Below are positions 53,721 through 62,914 of a DNA stretch of 64,000 bases, one piece after another. The position numbers and the translations under genes were made by a program. The notes beneath the pieces are model-generated. The model saw only the letters and a list, made by a program, of their open reading frames with translations. It had not been told where the DNA came from and made no database searches. Origin of the DNA: Endobugula sp047636495 (lineage in GTDB: Bacteria; Pseudomonadota; Gammaproteobacteria; Pseudomonadales; Cellvibrionaceae); the NCBI GenBank assembly GCA_047636495.1, contig JBLILH010000017.1:1-64000 (forward strand), written 5' to 3'. Numbering within the stretch: the first letter of the stretch is position 1; each line of letters opens with the position of its first letter.

Positions 53721-53989
53721 TGTGTTCTCCAATAAAAATCGTATTTGATTCGTTAATCTTGTCGTGACATTATTTTGTTACGCATATATCTACTGAGATG
53801 ACATTGACGTAGTGATTATTCGCTTATCGCTGATGCCACTGAAATTATCACGGTAACTCGTTAATTCAAGTGTTTCGATACTGCGTTTGACACTACATAA
53901 CATTATTTTAGCGTCGTATATTACTGAATATTAACGTCTTATCATTCATTCTACGCACCCGTTATCAGAGTGATGCGTTTTCATGCCTA

Positions 53990-54036
53990 ACACCATATGT
54001 AGGGGTTGCTAGAAACTGAGACACAAGATAATGCGC
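53990..54036. promoter_or_regulatory. Tandem NrdR-box-like sites upstream of nrdAB
   Basis: ACACCATATGTAGGGG (53990-54005) and ACACAAGATAATGCGC (54021-54036) each match about 12 of 16 positions of the palindromic NrdR consensus acaCwAtATaTwGtgt. Their starts are 31 bp apart, three helical turns, the known spacing for NrdR pairs. They lie about 270 bp upstream of nrdA. The long distance implies a long leader or a regulatory promoter further out. Confidence 0.5.
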
Positions 54037-54755
54037 TTTTAGTTAAAAATCAAGCTAATGACTCTGCGTTTTTCTTGTGGATAAAGTGTGGGAAACATCA
54101 ATAGTTAGTAGGCATTAACCCAAGAGGCTAAGGTAGAGTTGATAAGTAAACGACGAGCAAACGAAAATGTCACAAATATAGCCCGTTATATTATTTCTGA
54201 CTATAAACAGAGTTTCTTTAGCAATATAAATAATGAGAACTTAATCACAAAAAAGAAAGAAAGTGGTTGTTTACGGTGAAGGGTATAGCGGGGCTATATT
54301 GGATCTATTTTGATCTGACCCATAAATTTAAATAGAGATAAACGAGTGATACGGCTCATAAAATCGACGGGATAAAATAAGACTGCTACCTTAACCAATA
54401 TCGGGGGAGACAAAATAATATCTTTATGTGCTTGTTGTCGGAAAAATAAAATAAAATAAAATAGTAATATTTTTGACATTAAGGCAGTTGTGAGCTGCCC
54501 ATTACTGAGCCCTCTCTATGGTATGCGCTGTGAATTTTGAAGAGTAGAAATGAAGGTAAGCGCCGAACCAACCACACCCCAACACCGTTAACCCCCCGGT
54601 CTATTTTCATAAGCTGGGCTTTAGTGCATTACGTTCCCTGTAATGCTGGAATATTGCTATCCCTTTGGTTTTCATGACCCACATTACGCATCCTGCGTCT
54701 CATCCCTGTAGAGTAAACTTTATGCCCATCATTTATTGCTGCCTGTAGGTAATCA
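54037..54755. other. Gap between the nrd control region and the IS66 remnant
   Basis: AT-rich sequence. A 61-codon minus-strand frame (54294-54479) has no family character. 54500-54755 may be the outer flank of the IS66 element, but I could not define its end. No RNA gene or terminator is visible. Confidence 0.4.
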
Positions 54756-55085
54756 CACTTTATCGTGTAAAACATCTTCGACATTATCTGAGCGAGCAAT
54801 GACCCAAGGCAGTAAGTTTTCAATGTCATCTATCGTATTCGCGTTAGGCAGTGCTATAAAAACCTACTTGAGATAATCATAAAGATTCAGGTCATTGGCC
54901 TTGGCTGTCTGAACAAGACTATAAAGATTGGTGCTAGCTTTAGCGCCCGCCTGACTGTTAGCAAAGAGCCAATTTTCTCGCCTTATAGCAAAGGGACAAA
55001 TCGCATTCTCCACCAGATTATTATCTATCGGATAAATGCCATCATCAAGATAGCCGATTAAGCGATCCCACTTGCGTATTCCGGG
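54756..55085 (-). pseudogene. IS66 transposase (TnpC) C-terminal fragment
   Basis: The minus strand reads KWDRLIGYLDDGIYPIDNNL then VENAICPFAIRRENWLF, ANSQAGAKASTNLYSLVQTA and KANDLNLYDYLK, the well-conserved end of IS66 transposases. An in-frame TAG then interrupts the last stretch (VFIALPNANTIDDIENLLPW). The N-terminal part of the gene is missing. The upstream side ends at about 55085, exactly where the IS21 terminal repeats begin, so IS21 insertion cut it. Confidence 0.88.
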
Positions 55086-55090
55086 CCATT

Positions 55091-55198
55091 CTGAACACCG
55101 ATTCCGATTCCGATTGAAGATGAACACCCCGATTCATGATGAACACCGATTCCGGCGGAAGGTGAATACTTTTGTTCATTTTCCGGAATCGGTGTTCA
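55091..55198. repeat. IS21 left-end terminal repeats
   Basis: TGAACACCGATTCCG near 55092, a variant TGAACACCCCGATTC near 55120, and TGAACACCGATTCCGG at 55140-55155, with its exact reverse complement CCGGAATCGGTGTTCA at 55183-55198. Multiple terminal repeats of this type are the IstA binding sites of IS21-family ends. Confidence 0.75.
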
Positions 55199-55302
55199 TC
55201 ATCCGGAATCTATTCTGGACAACCGTAATTCCCCCTCCTCAAGCATTGATTTTATTCAACGTTGGTACCCTTGCACTTTTCATTTTCTAGGAGAAGGCAC
55301 CG

Positions 55303-55974
55303 ATGCCAGCAGAGAGAACATCAATGCGACTGATAAAAGACGTTTTACGACTTAAATTTGAATCCGATTTGAGCTTGCGGCAGATTGCCCGCAGCCTGAA
55401 TATCGGCCTGGGCACCGTTTCCCTTCACCTAAATCGAGCCAAAGAGGCAGGGGTGTACTGGGCTCTTCCTGTTGATCTGGACGACAATGGCCTTGAGCGC
55501 GCGTTATTTCCTAATCAGTTGGCTCCAGTCAGAAGTGGACTCGTCGAGCCGGATTATGCAGACATCCACAAAGAGCTAAAACGCAAAGGCGTTACCAAGC
55601 AATTACTCTGGGAAGAGTACAAGCAGGCTCAAGGCGAGCACGGCTATCAATACTCCCAGTATTGTCAGCGTTACCGGGATTGGGTGCTCACTCTTAAACG
55701 CTCCATGCGCCAGATCTACAAGGCGGGCGAGAAACTGTTTATTGATTACTGTGGGCCGACGATTCCTATCGTTAACCCTGACACCGGCGAGGTGTGTAAT
55801 ACACGGATTTTTGTCGCCACGTGGGGTGCCAGTAATGACACCTTTGCAGAAGCCACACGAACACAAATAAGGCCCGATTGGATTCAGTCACACGTTAATG
55901 TGTTTGCATTCTTCGGCGGCGTACCCGAGACATTGGTGCCTGATAATTTAAAAGGTGCGGTCACTAAAGCCTGA
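55303..55974 (+). pseudogene. istA: IS21-family transposase IstA, N-terminal part
   Basis: 223 codons. The helix-turn-helix start (LKFESDLSLRQIARSLNIGL, GTVSLHLNRAKEAG) and the first catalytic Asp (KLFIDYCGPTIPIVNPDTGE) of the DDE domain are present, and GGVPETLVPDNLKGAVTKA supplies the second Asp. The family normally continues about 280 residues with the third acidic residue; here the frame ends directly where the IS110-family sequence begins. istB is absent. The element is dead. Confidence 0.9.
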
Positions 55975-56056
55975 TGAGATGGACACCCCGCCATACGGCA
56001 TCACAATGTGCCATATTGAGAAGTGTAAACAATCAATAACAAGCGAAGTGTCCATC

Positions 56057-57080
56057 ATGAATAAGAATAACGTAATAAGTATTGATTGGGCAAAAAATGT
56101 TTTTCAAGTTTGCGTACTCGAACCAAATAACAATCAACAAAAAAGTTCGTCGATCAACGTTGCTGGAAACGGAGTTAAACCTTGATGGCAAGCGTATCGT
56201 GATGGAGGCGTGCTATAGCGCAAACTACTGGGGGCGTTTATTTCAACAGCACGGGTTTCACGTTGACCTTATCCCTCCTCATCAAGTAAAACCTTTTGTG
56301 GTGGGTAATAAAAATGATCACAACGATGCCATCGCTATCGCTGAGGCCTCCATGCGGCCCAAAGCCACCTTCGTGGCTATTAAAACACTGACTCAGCAAG
56401 ACATACAAAGTCTCGAACGCATACGTGAAAGGCTGATAAAAAACCGCACAGCTTTAGCTAATCAACTGCGGGGCTTACTGGCAGAATATGGCGTTATTAC
56501 CGAAAAAAAAGTGTCCGTACTGCGTTCAGCTATTCCCTTTATTTTGGAAGATGCAGAAAACTCGCTCACAATAATATCGCGAGCCTTTATTGATAATTTC
56601 TATCAAGAGCTACTCAGCCTCGATGAAAGAATAGCGTCGACGGAGACGTTATCCGAATCCCTGCTCGTGAATAACGAAGATTACCGACGGCTGCAAACAA
56701 TACCTGGGGTTGGCCCTGTTACTGGCCGAGGAATTATTTGTGCGATTAATGATGCGAAGCAGTTTAAAAATGGCCGACAAATGTCAGCTTGGGTTGGCCT
56801 CACACCCAAACAACATGCCAGTGACGATGTCTCTCGCATGGGTGGCATTAGTAAGCGCGGCAACCGCACCTTACGGCGACAATTTATTCACGGCGCTAGG
56901 GCGGTGATACGGTGGTGCGAAGACAAAGATGACGCGCTCAGTCTGTGGCTGCAAAAACTGCTGAAAACAAAACCTACATGTAAAGTTATTGTAGCCTTGG
57001 CTAATAAGTTAGCCCGTATTACTCGGGCCGTAATGGCTAAAGGGCAGGCATATAATGCCAAAGCGTTAATTGTGGCTTAG
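56057..57080 (+). pseudogene. IS110-family transposase with a frameshift
   Basis: The start MNKNNVISIDWAKNVFQVCV (56057) carries the first acidic residue of the RuvC-like DEDD site. At about 56125-56150 the frame shifts (+1, or loss of 2 bases), and the rest reads KVRRSTLLETELNLDGKRIV, KNDHNDAIAIAEASMRPKA and, in the C-terminal domain, IPGVGPVTGRGIICAI with QMSAWVGLTPKQHASDD (catalytic Ser region before the helix-hairpin-helix). Only this one lesion is visible, so decay is recent. It sits in istA of the IS21 element. Confidence 0.88.
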
Positions 57081-57755
57081 CCATGTAAGCAGCCAACAAC
57101 GACAATAATGTTAATTAAGAAGGAGTTCCCACCCAGCGGTTGTATTGGTTAATGAAGTAAACGGTTTTGACTTCCTCAAAACCTGACCAGGACACAGGCC
57201 ATCAAGGCCAGGTGGGTGTATAGGAGAGGAAGTCATCTTGAATCTCATTAGGGCTCAGCACAAACGAAAGTGCAGCAAGAAGCCGGATAGTTGACAAAGC
57301 CGCCATTTTTATTACTCATATTGCAGGGTCACAAAACAGGTTTTTTATAGAGTAATACCAAAGTGAGTGAATAGAAAAAGAGCTTGGCGCTTAGGCCCTA
57401 GGCGGTTCAACGACGGCCTAAAACTCCGTTAAGGCGATTAAAAAACACAACATTGTGTTGATTTATTCAGGGTGTCCATATGTGTCCCTGCTATTTATTT
57501 TAAAAGGGTAATACTGGCATTTGGCGTAAGCATACCGTTTACAATGCTAATTTTAATTGGTGAGAAACTTCGCCGCGTCTTTGTGCGCTGGGGGAATTCA
57601 TTTGTACTAAAGTGGTTAACGTGGTGACAAAATAAATTGATTCTATGTTGGGTGCCGCACAGTGTGCAGCGGATACGTCTGCCATATTGTAATCCTTAAT
57701 GCGAATTATTGGCTACCGTGATAGTAAACTCGCTTCAACCAAAGGAAAATCAAAA
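57081..57755. other. Flank of the IS110 element; no gene
   Basis: The first part (to roughly 57300) is probably the IS110-family 3' non-coding end. Beyond it there is no continuation of istA, istB or the IS66 gene. Remaining sequence shows no coding frame of note; AAAGGA at 57741-57746 serves the coiled-coil gene. Confidence 0.4.
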
Positions 57756-58055
57756 ATGCCAGAAAGTAAGGCATCAAAACGAGAGGAGTATGTCGCTAAG
57801 ATGAAAGATCAATTAGACGACATTAATGAACAAATTGATAAACTAGAGGATAAATCGAAGGGCACCAGGACCGATTTAGCAAACAAATATATACAGTAAA
57901 TGGCTGAGCTTAGAGCTAAGTCAGACAGAGCAGTAGGCAAACTGGATGAGCTAAAAAAAGCGGGGGGAAATTCGTGGCGTGATATGGTTGACGAGATGGA
58001 TAAAATCGGTTTTGCGCTTAAACATTCCTACAACTACTTCAAATCCCAGCTCTAA
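57756..58055 (+). pseudogene. Small coiled-coil protein split by an in-frame TAA
   Basis: From ATG 57756 the frame reads MPESKASKREEYVAKMKDQL and on to ANKYIQ, then TAA at 57897-57899, then in the same frame MAELRAKSDRAVGKLDELKK ... HSYNYFKSQL to TAA at 58053. Without the stop it is 99 codons. The pattern (KYKQQMAEL-like in relatives as I remember them) suggests a single CAA-to-TAA change. It is highly charged and helical. Function unknown. The second half begins with ATG directly after the stop, so re-initiation is conceivable. Confidence 0.65.
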
Positions 58056-58378
58056 AACATCGACATATAGGCACCCAGCTTTATCAAGGATTTTATTGTA
58101 GTAAGCCACTTTCTGAGGATGACCTTTTAAGGCTTATCGATACTCATCCGCACTAGTATTTTACGATATTTTTGGTGACAAGCTCCGGCCGCAAGCAGTC
58201 AAACCCCAATAGGTTTTATCGACAGTCTGCTAACTGCTAGAAGGGATATAAATAGATCCATTTTTGTTTGGGATCCGAGCATTATTACCGGAGCTTTTAT
58301 CTCGTTTTCTGCGAATCGCATTGATTAACACTACAACAGCACTCAACATTGTGTTGATTTCACTGCATCCAGAGTGAG
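58056..58378. other. Intergenic stretch before the MATE gene
   Basis: 323 bp. Low information content, no supported gene. A minus-strand frame at 58230-58418 has no family character. Confidence 0.4.
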
Positions 58379-59428
58379 ATGCAAAGGACTGTTTTGACTG
58401 AATCATCGAACACATCAAACGATAAAAATAGTTTAGTCAAAGGTCCCATACTGCCCATTATCTCTCGACTAGCAATGCCGTTTCTTGTTGTCCCCATTGT
58501 GGCGAATGCCATCATTCGTTCGATTGGAAACGCGCTCTGGCCAAGTTTTATCATGTTTTTTACCTCGGCCATCAATATTCCACTGACTCCGGCCATGATA
58601 TTCGGTGTTGGTCCAATACCTGCTATGAATATCGAAGGTGCTGCGATGAGCACAATGATAGCGCGCATAATCACCTTCGTTTTGGCACTATACGTTGCTT
58701 ACTACAGAGAACAAATTATTGAGTTGTGCAAACCCGATTATCACGTGTTTATTGATTCGTGCAAGTCCGTACTCAAAATTGCCTTGCCTGCCGGCGCCGG
58801 TAGCGTTATCAATCCAATTGGTATAGGCATCGTTACTGCTATTATTGCCGGGTATGGTGCTGATACCGTTGCTGCTTTTGGTGTCGCAACAAAAATAGAA
58901 TCATTTGCTTGCATTCCTATGCTGGCATTATCTGCCTCTATTGGTCCAATTGCGGGTCAAAACTGGGGAGCCGGAAATAAACAACGAGTCATTAAAGCGC
59001 TGCAATGTTGTTATCTCATTTGTGTACTTTGGTCATTGATAATTATGGCGATGTTTTATGGTTTTGCCGATGTATTTGCGTCACTATTAGCTTCTAGCGA
59101 CAGCGTCGCATCCAAAGCCACAGAATACATGCTTATTGTGTGTGTCAGTTTAGTTGGCTATGGCTGGATTACTGTGTCTTCAGCGGCCTTTAATTCATTA
59201 GGAAAGTCGGTTACGAGCTTGAGCTATTTCACACTAAGAACCTTTGTTTTATATGTACCTTTAAGTCTTGCTGCTTCTATCTGGTTTGACGAACGTTGGA
59301 TATACGTCGCGATTGCTACCGCCAATCTAGTCTCGGGTTGTTTCGTCGCAGGCTATACATTACTTTGGCTTAAAAAAGCCAAACAAGAAGAATGCCACCC
59401 TAACTGGTCGCTTAATTTATTAGACTGA
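58379..59428 (+). CDS. MATE-family efflux transporter with an internal deletion
   Basis: 349 residues, while MATE proteins have about 440-480. The start KGPILPIISRLAMPFLVVP is the normal N-terminal helix. It is then joined directly to IVANAIIRSIGNALWPSFIM and NIPLTPAMIFGVGPIPAMNI, which in full proteins lie about 100-120 residues further on. The second half (AGSVINPIGIGIVTAIIAGY, SIGPIAGQNWGAGNKQRV) is normal. Roughly helices 2-4 are missing without a frame break. It was a cation-coupled drug exporter; transport is unlikely now. Could be called a pseudogene. Confidence 0.8.
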   Translation: MQRTVLTESSNTSNDKNSLVKGPILPIISRLAMPFLVVPIVANAIIRSIGNALWPSFIMFFTSAINIPLTPAMIFGVGPIPAMNIEGAAMSTMIARIITFVLALYVAYYREQIIELCKPDYHVFIDSCKSVLKIALPAGAGSVINPIGIGIVTAIIAGYGADTVAAFGVATKIESFACIPMLALSASIGPIAGQNWGAGNKQRVIKALQCCYLICVLWSLIIMAMFYGFADVFASLLASSDSVASKATEYMLIVCVSLVGYGWITVSSAAFNSLGKSVTSLSYFTLRTFVLYVPLSLAASIWFDERWIYVAIATANLVSGCFVAGYTLLWLKKAKQEECHPNWSLNLLD

Positions 59429-60339
59429 GAGCCCGTTTAAAGAGACGCCTAAAGACCGCTATGACAGAATGTCGACTATATCAACTATATCGATTATATC
59501 GATTATATCGATTATATCGGTATAGTTGAGATGAGTGAATAAGCTGGCCTTTGGTGTTGAAATCTTGATAGTGAGGTGCTGAGCGCCATGCCTCAAAATA
59601 TGGAATATTCAAGCATCAAGGTGTTTCTATTTTGTTATGCGGTCATGCGCCAAAGTCAAAGTCTCTTTGGATAGTAGAATCATCAAACATAGTCGTTTGC
59701 TCTAAAGGCCTAAGTGGCGGTGCTCTGGTATTGTTGGCGGTGATGGGTGAGCCACGTTTGTCTAAATACGACAATACTTATGGATGATGGCAGGCTCGGT
59801 GATGGCAATATTGCACCACCCACCATGCCTGGAACTGCCGCTACTGTTTCTAGCACAACGGCCCTGTTGCCGTATCGTTTAGCAAAAAAGGCATCTGCAA
59901 AGACGCGTAAACCTTAACGAATTCAAAGGCTATTTTTTCAGAGAAGGTCTGAGGTTCATGATAAACAAAGGTGTCGTCTGCATGAAGTTATTGTTCTTGG
60001 TTTGGTGCCTCATTCTGCTCTAATGGCTTTTCATTTTTGTGCCGCACTGACATATATGGTCCTAAGTGTATGACTAAGTAAATATCGAATTTATATATCA
60101 ATAATTTACCCTATAAATTGCTGAGGCTTTACAGATTTCGCAATTTTGTAACTACAAAAATTGTCTAATTGACATTTAACACAACGATGCAAGCGATAAA
60201 TCGGTTGATTGATGCAAAAAAATAAATATCTACAACTGTATCGAGATCAGCAGCGACGTAATCTCCACATGACCAAAGCAACTTTATTTACCGTGGAAAC
60301 TCAAATACTGTACAATTTTTACTCTTAACATTAACGGAT
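59429..60339. other. 911-bp gap with a short tandem repeat, no supported gene
   Basis: It contains three copies of the 9-mer CGATTATAT (59491-59517) enclosed by CAACTATA (59482-59489) and TATAGTTG (59521-59528). From 59600 to 59960 short protein-like scraps appear in several frames, but none I can assign. The 60060-60330 part is the promoter region of the DUF4345 gene. Confidence 0.4.
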
Positions 60340-60714
60340 GTGTCTAATTTGATCTTTTATCTCAATATAGCGGTCATGGTACTTACCATTTTACTCGGGC
60401 TAGTAGGATGGCTAGCGCCCCAATACACCATGGAAAAACTGGGTCTGCAAACGACTGAAGGCTCTAATATGGGTTTATCAGAAATTAGAGCCGCCAATGG
60501 CGCACTTTTTGTGGGCGCAGGCGCAGGTGCGCTAGTTTTTTCACTTCCCGTCGCCTTTGCAATGGTAGGGTGTCTATATGCGGGAGCAGCACTGGGTCGT
60601 ATTACTTCAATAATGTTAGATAAATCGGGCAATGCAACTAGCTGGAGTTACTTTACTGTAGAGCTTGCTCTAGCGGCTTTTTTGCTCATTGCGAATGTAA
60701 GCGCAATTAGTTAA
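60340..60714 (+). CDS. DUF4345 membrane protein
   Basis: 124 residues from a GTG start. Four hydrophobic segments are visible, with the family pattern EIRAANGALFVGAGAGALVF in the middle and ALGRITSIMLD following. DUF4345 proteins are small four-helix inner-membrane proteins of unknown function. An SDR gene follows 105 bp downstream on the same strand and may be co-expressed. Confidence 0.8.
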   Translation: MSNLIFYLNIAVMVLTILLGLVGWLAPQYTMEKLGLQTTEGSNMGLSEIRAANGALFVGAGAGALVFSLPVAFAMVGCLYAGAALGRITSIMLDKSGNATSWSYFTVELALAAFLLIANVSAIS

Positions 60715-60819
60715 CTGGGGTTACATGCATGTATGAGCGCAGCATAGCAAAATTAGTTTTATTGAGCGGCTCATCGTCTTAAGCGCCGTCAAACAATTCA
60801 ACGTATTCTAGGAGTAAGC

Positions 60820-61674
60820 ATGAAATCAGTAGTAATATCAGGCGCGTCAAGCGGTGTTGGAAAGTCGATGGCCCTTAAAATGGCAAGTGAAGGTTGGCTT
60901 GTATTTGCAGGTGTTAGAGATGATGAGTCTGCAAAAGAACTTAGCAATGAAAACGCCGCTATTATCCCCGTTATGTTAGATGTTACAGATGAAGAGCAAT
61001 TAGACAAGGCTGTAGAATTAATTATGTCTAAAATAGGTAGTGAAACCTTAGGCGGATTAGTTAACAACGCAGGCATTGCAAAAATTGCCCCCTTGAGTGA
61101 ACAGCCAATGGATGAATTTATTCAACATTTCAACGTGGTTGTGTTTGGCTCATTACGTATCAGCCAAAAGTTAATTCCTTTATTAGGTGGTGACAAAAAA
61201 CGAAGTGGACAGCCCGGACGAATTGTTAATATTACGAGCGTAGGAGGTGAAGTGCCATCGCCTTTTCTAGGTGCTTATACTGCGAGCAAACATGCACTTG
61301 AAAGCGTCACAGATACGTTAAGAAGAGAGCTCGTTGTATATGGTATAGACTCAATCTCCATTGGTCCGGGCAGTGTCAAAACACCCATTTGGAAAAAAGC
61401 CAAAGGCGATAATGCCCCCCAGCGCTACAGTAATTCACCGTGGGCATCGTCCATTAAGAATTTTTTGGGCGTGATGATACAAGGTGGTGAGGAAGGTTTA
61501 GCGCCTGAAGTAATAGCTGATGTTGTGTATGAAGCACTTGCGGCTGACAAACCAAAAGCACGATATGCGCCAGTGCCCAATAAATTCATCAACTATACCT
61601 TGTTAACGACACTGCCTGAAAGGTGGGTAGATAGAATCTTTTGGAAGAAATTTGGTATAGATAAAGCATCATAG
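60820..61674 (+). CDS. Short-chain dehydrogenase/reductase
   Basis: 284 residues, classical SDR. Motifs: VISGASSGVGKSMALKMASE (TGxxxGxG type), LVNNAGIAKIAPL (NNAG), NITSVGGEVPSPFLGAYTAS followed by KHALE (Ser, Tyr-x-x-x-Lys). The basic residue pattern after strand 2 (VFAGVRDD) suggests NADP preference. The C-terminal extension (KARYAPVPNKFINYTLLTTL) resembles retinol/steroid-type SDRs. The substrate is unknown. GGAG precedes the ATG. Confidence 0.9.
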   Translation: MKSVVISGASSGVGKSMALKMASEGWLVFAGVRDDESAKELSNENAAIIPVMLDVTDEEQLDKAVELIMSKIGSETLGGLVNNAGIAKIAPLSEQPMDEFIQHFNVVVFGSLRISQKLIPLLGGDKKRSGQPGRIVNITSVGGEVPSPFLGAYTASKHALESVTDTLRRELVVYGIDSISIGPGSVKTPIWKKAKGDNAPQRYSNSPWASSIKNFLGVMIQGGEEGLAPEVIADVVYEALAADKPKARYAPVPNKFINYTLLTTLPERWVDRIFWKKFGIDKAS

Positions 61675-61980
61675 TAGGCCTTACCGGAACGACTCTGTCC
61701 GCATAGATTCTTGCTATATTAATAGTCTTGGTAAGTGTTAATAAAGATGGCTCTAAATCACAAAAACTTTTAATAAAGTTCGCTTAAAATGAATTGGACC
61801 AATGATGATTCGACTTGATTAACATTGGTAAAATTGAGAATTTTCTACGAGCGATTCGTGCCAATACCGATCATTTCAGGCTCAACAATATTTGCTCTCT
61901 ATGGTTTGGCTTGATACAGCCACCATGGAGCAAGTAATTCAGATAAAAAAACTTCTTTAATAGATGGATGAATCTTATTT
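61675..61980. other. Intergenic stretch before psiE
   Basis: 306 bp, no supported gene. I looked for a Pho box (two CTGTCAT-like repeats 11 bp apart) because psiE is phosphate-regulated in E. coli and did not find a convincing one. Confidence 0.4.
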
Positions 61981-62427
61981 ATGACTCTAGACAGAAAAAG
62001 TGACGAAACCGACAACTCTGATACGATAAAACATACTGAAGGGTCAAATGCAGGAAAAAGGGAGAGGTCTGTGGCGCTTAGTACCTTTCACTTAATTGAG
62101 CGGATAATATTAATTATCGTTGTTGTAATGACGCTCGGAGCCGTCGCTTTTGAAATCCACACAATTTATGTCGCTCAAATCATCAGTCTTGCAGACATAC
62201 TGCTAATGTTTCTTTATCTCGAGGTTATCGGCATGGTATCTGTATTCTACTCGGATCCGCGCTCGGCATTTGTTTACCCTATTTTCATTGCTATCACAGC
62301 AATCGCTCGATTGATTGTTTTGCAGGGCAAAGATATGGCGCCTCAAAATATTTTGTACGAAGCAATAGCTATTTTGATTCTTTCCATTGCAGCAATAGTA
62401 ATTATCCAAATGCGCGATAACCGATAA
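61981..62427 (+). CDS. psiE: Phosphate-starvation-inducible protein PsiE family
   Basis: 148 residues. A polar N-terminus of about 35 residues precedes four hydrophobic helices. The PsiE signature is visible in LADILLMFLYLEVIGMVSVF and the following FVYPIFIAITAIARLIVLQG. The function of PsiE is unknown; in E. coli it is controlled by PhoB and cAMP-CRP. A fragment of an NhaC-like antiporter begins right behind its stop. Confidence 0.87.
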   Translation: MTLDRKSDETDNSDTIKHTEGSNAGKRERSVALSTFHLIERIILIIVVVMTLGAVAFEIHTIYVAQIISLADILLMFLYLEVIGMVSVFYSDPRSAFVYPIFIAITAIARLIVLQGKDMAPQNILYEAIAILILSIAAIVIIQMRDNR

Positions 62428-62437
62428 TGGCTATTCA

Positions 62438-62701
62438 ATAAACACCGGTATTGGCGGAATTGACAGCCTGTTAAATCGCGGTGGCATCAAATCCATGATG
62501 TGGACAATTTCCTTAATCTTGATTACATTGGGCTTTGGTGGAGCGCTCGAGAAGACAAGCTATTTAAAATCGATTATTAATACGAGTATAGGTGAAACAA
62601 ACGCCCTATTTGTGGCCATGCTACCCTATTCGTCCGGAGTACGGCAATGCCGCATAGCTGCTGCCAGCCGCGCAAGCTATCAAACAGCATTACCCAAGTA
62701 A
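62438..62701 (+). pseudogene. NhaC-type Na+/H+ antiporter fragment
   Basis: The frame from 62438 reads INTGIGGIDSLLNRGGIKSM then MWTISLILITLGFGGALEKT, the strongly conserved mid-protein segment of NhaC antiporters (about residues 250-290 of about 480). No NhaC sequence is seen before it, since psiE ends 10 bp upstream. After about residue 50 the similarity is lost. It is a leftover of a deleted transporter gene. Confidence 0.65.
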
Positions 62702-62914
62702 CCAAGAAAAGTATTAAACTAAGTTACAACGAGATTGTCCCACAGGCTGGCAACCATTACTGCACCTCATGGGTAATAAACGAACAGGGTTGAGGCAACA
62801 AAAAATGCATCAAACACCATTAATTTTGCATAAATTTTAATGAGTTAGTGAATGAATACCACAAACGTAAAAGCAAGACGTTTTGTCTCGTTCGAACATA
62901 ACTATATAAACCAG

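Noticed and set aside
55091..55198. Repeated GATTCCG/GAACACC blocks as a CRISPR array
   Set aside because: Repeats are irregularly spaced and partly inverted, no constant spacers, no cas genes; they match IS21 terminal repeats next to istA.
61675..61980. Pho box before psiE
   Set aside because: I searched for two CTGTCAT-like heptamers 11 bp apart and did not find a convincing pair, so no PhoB control is claimed.
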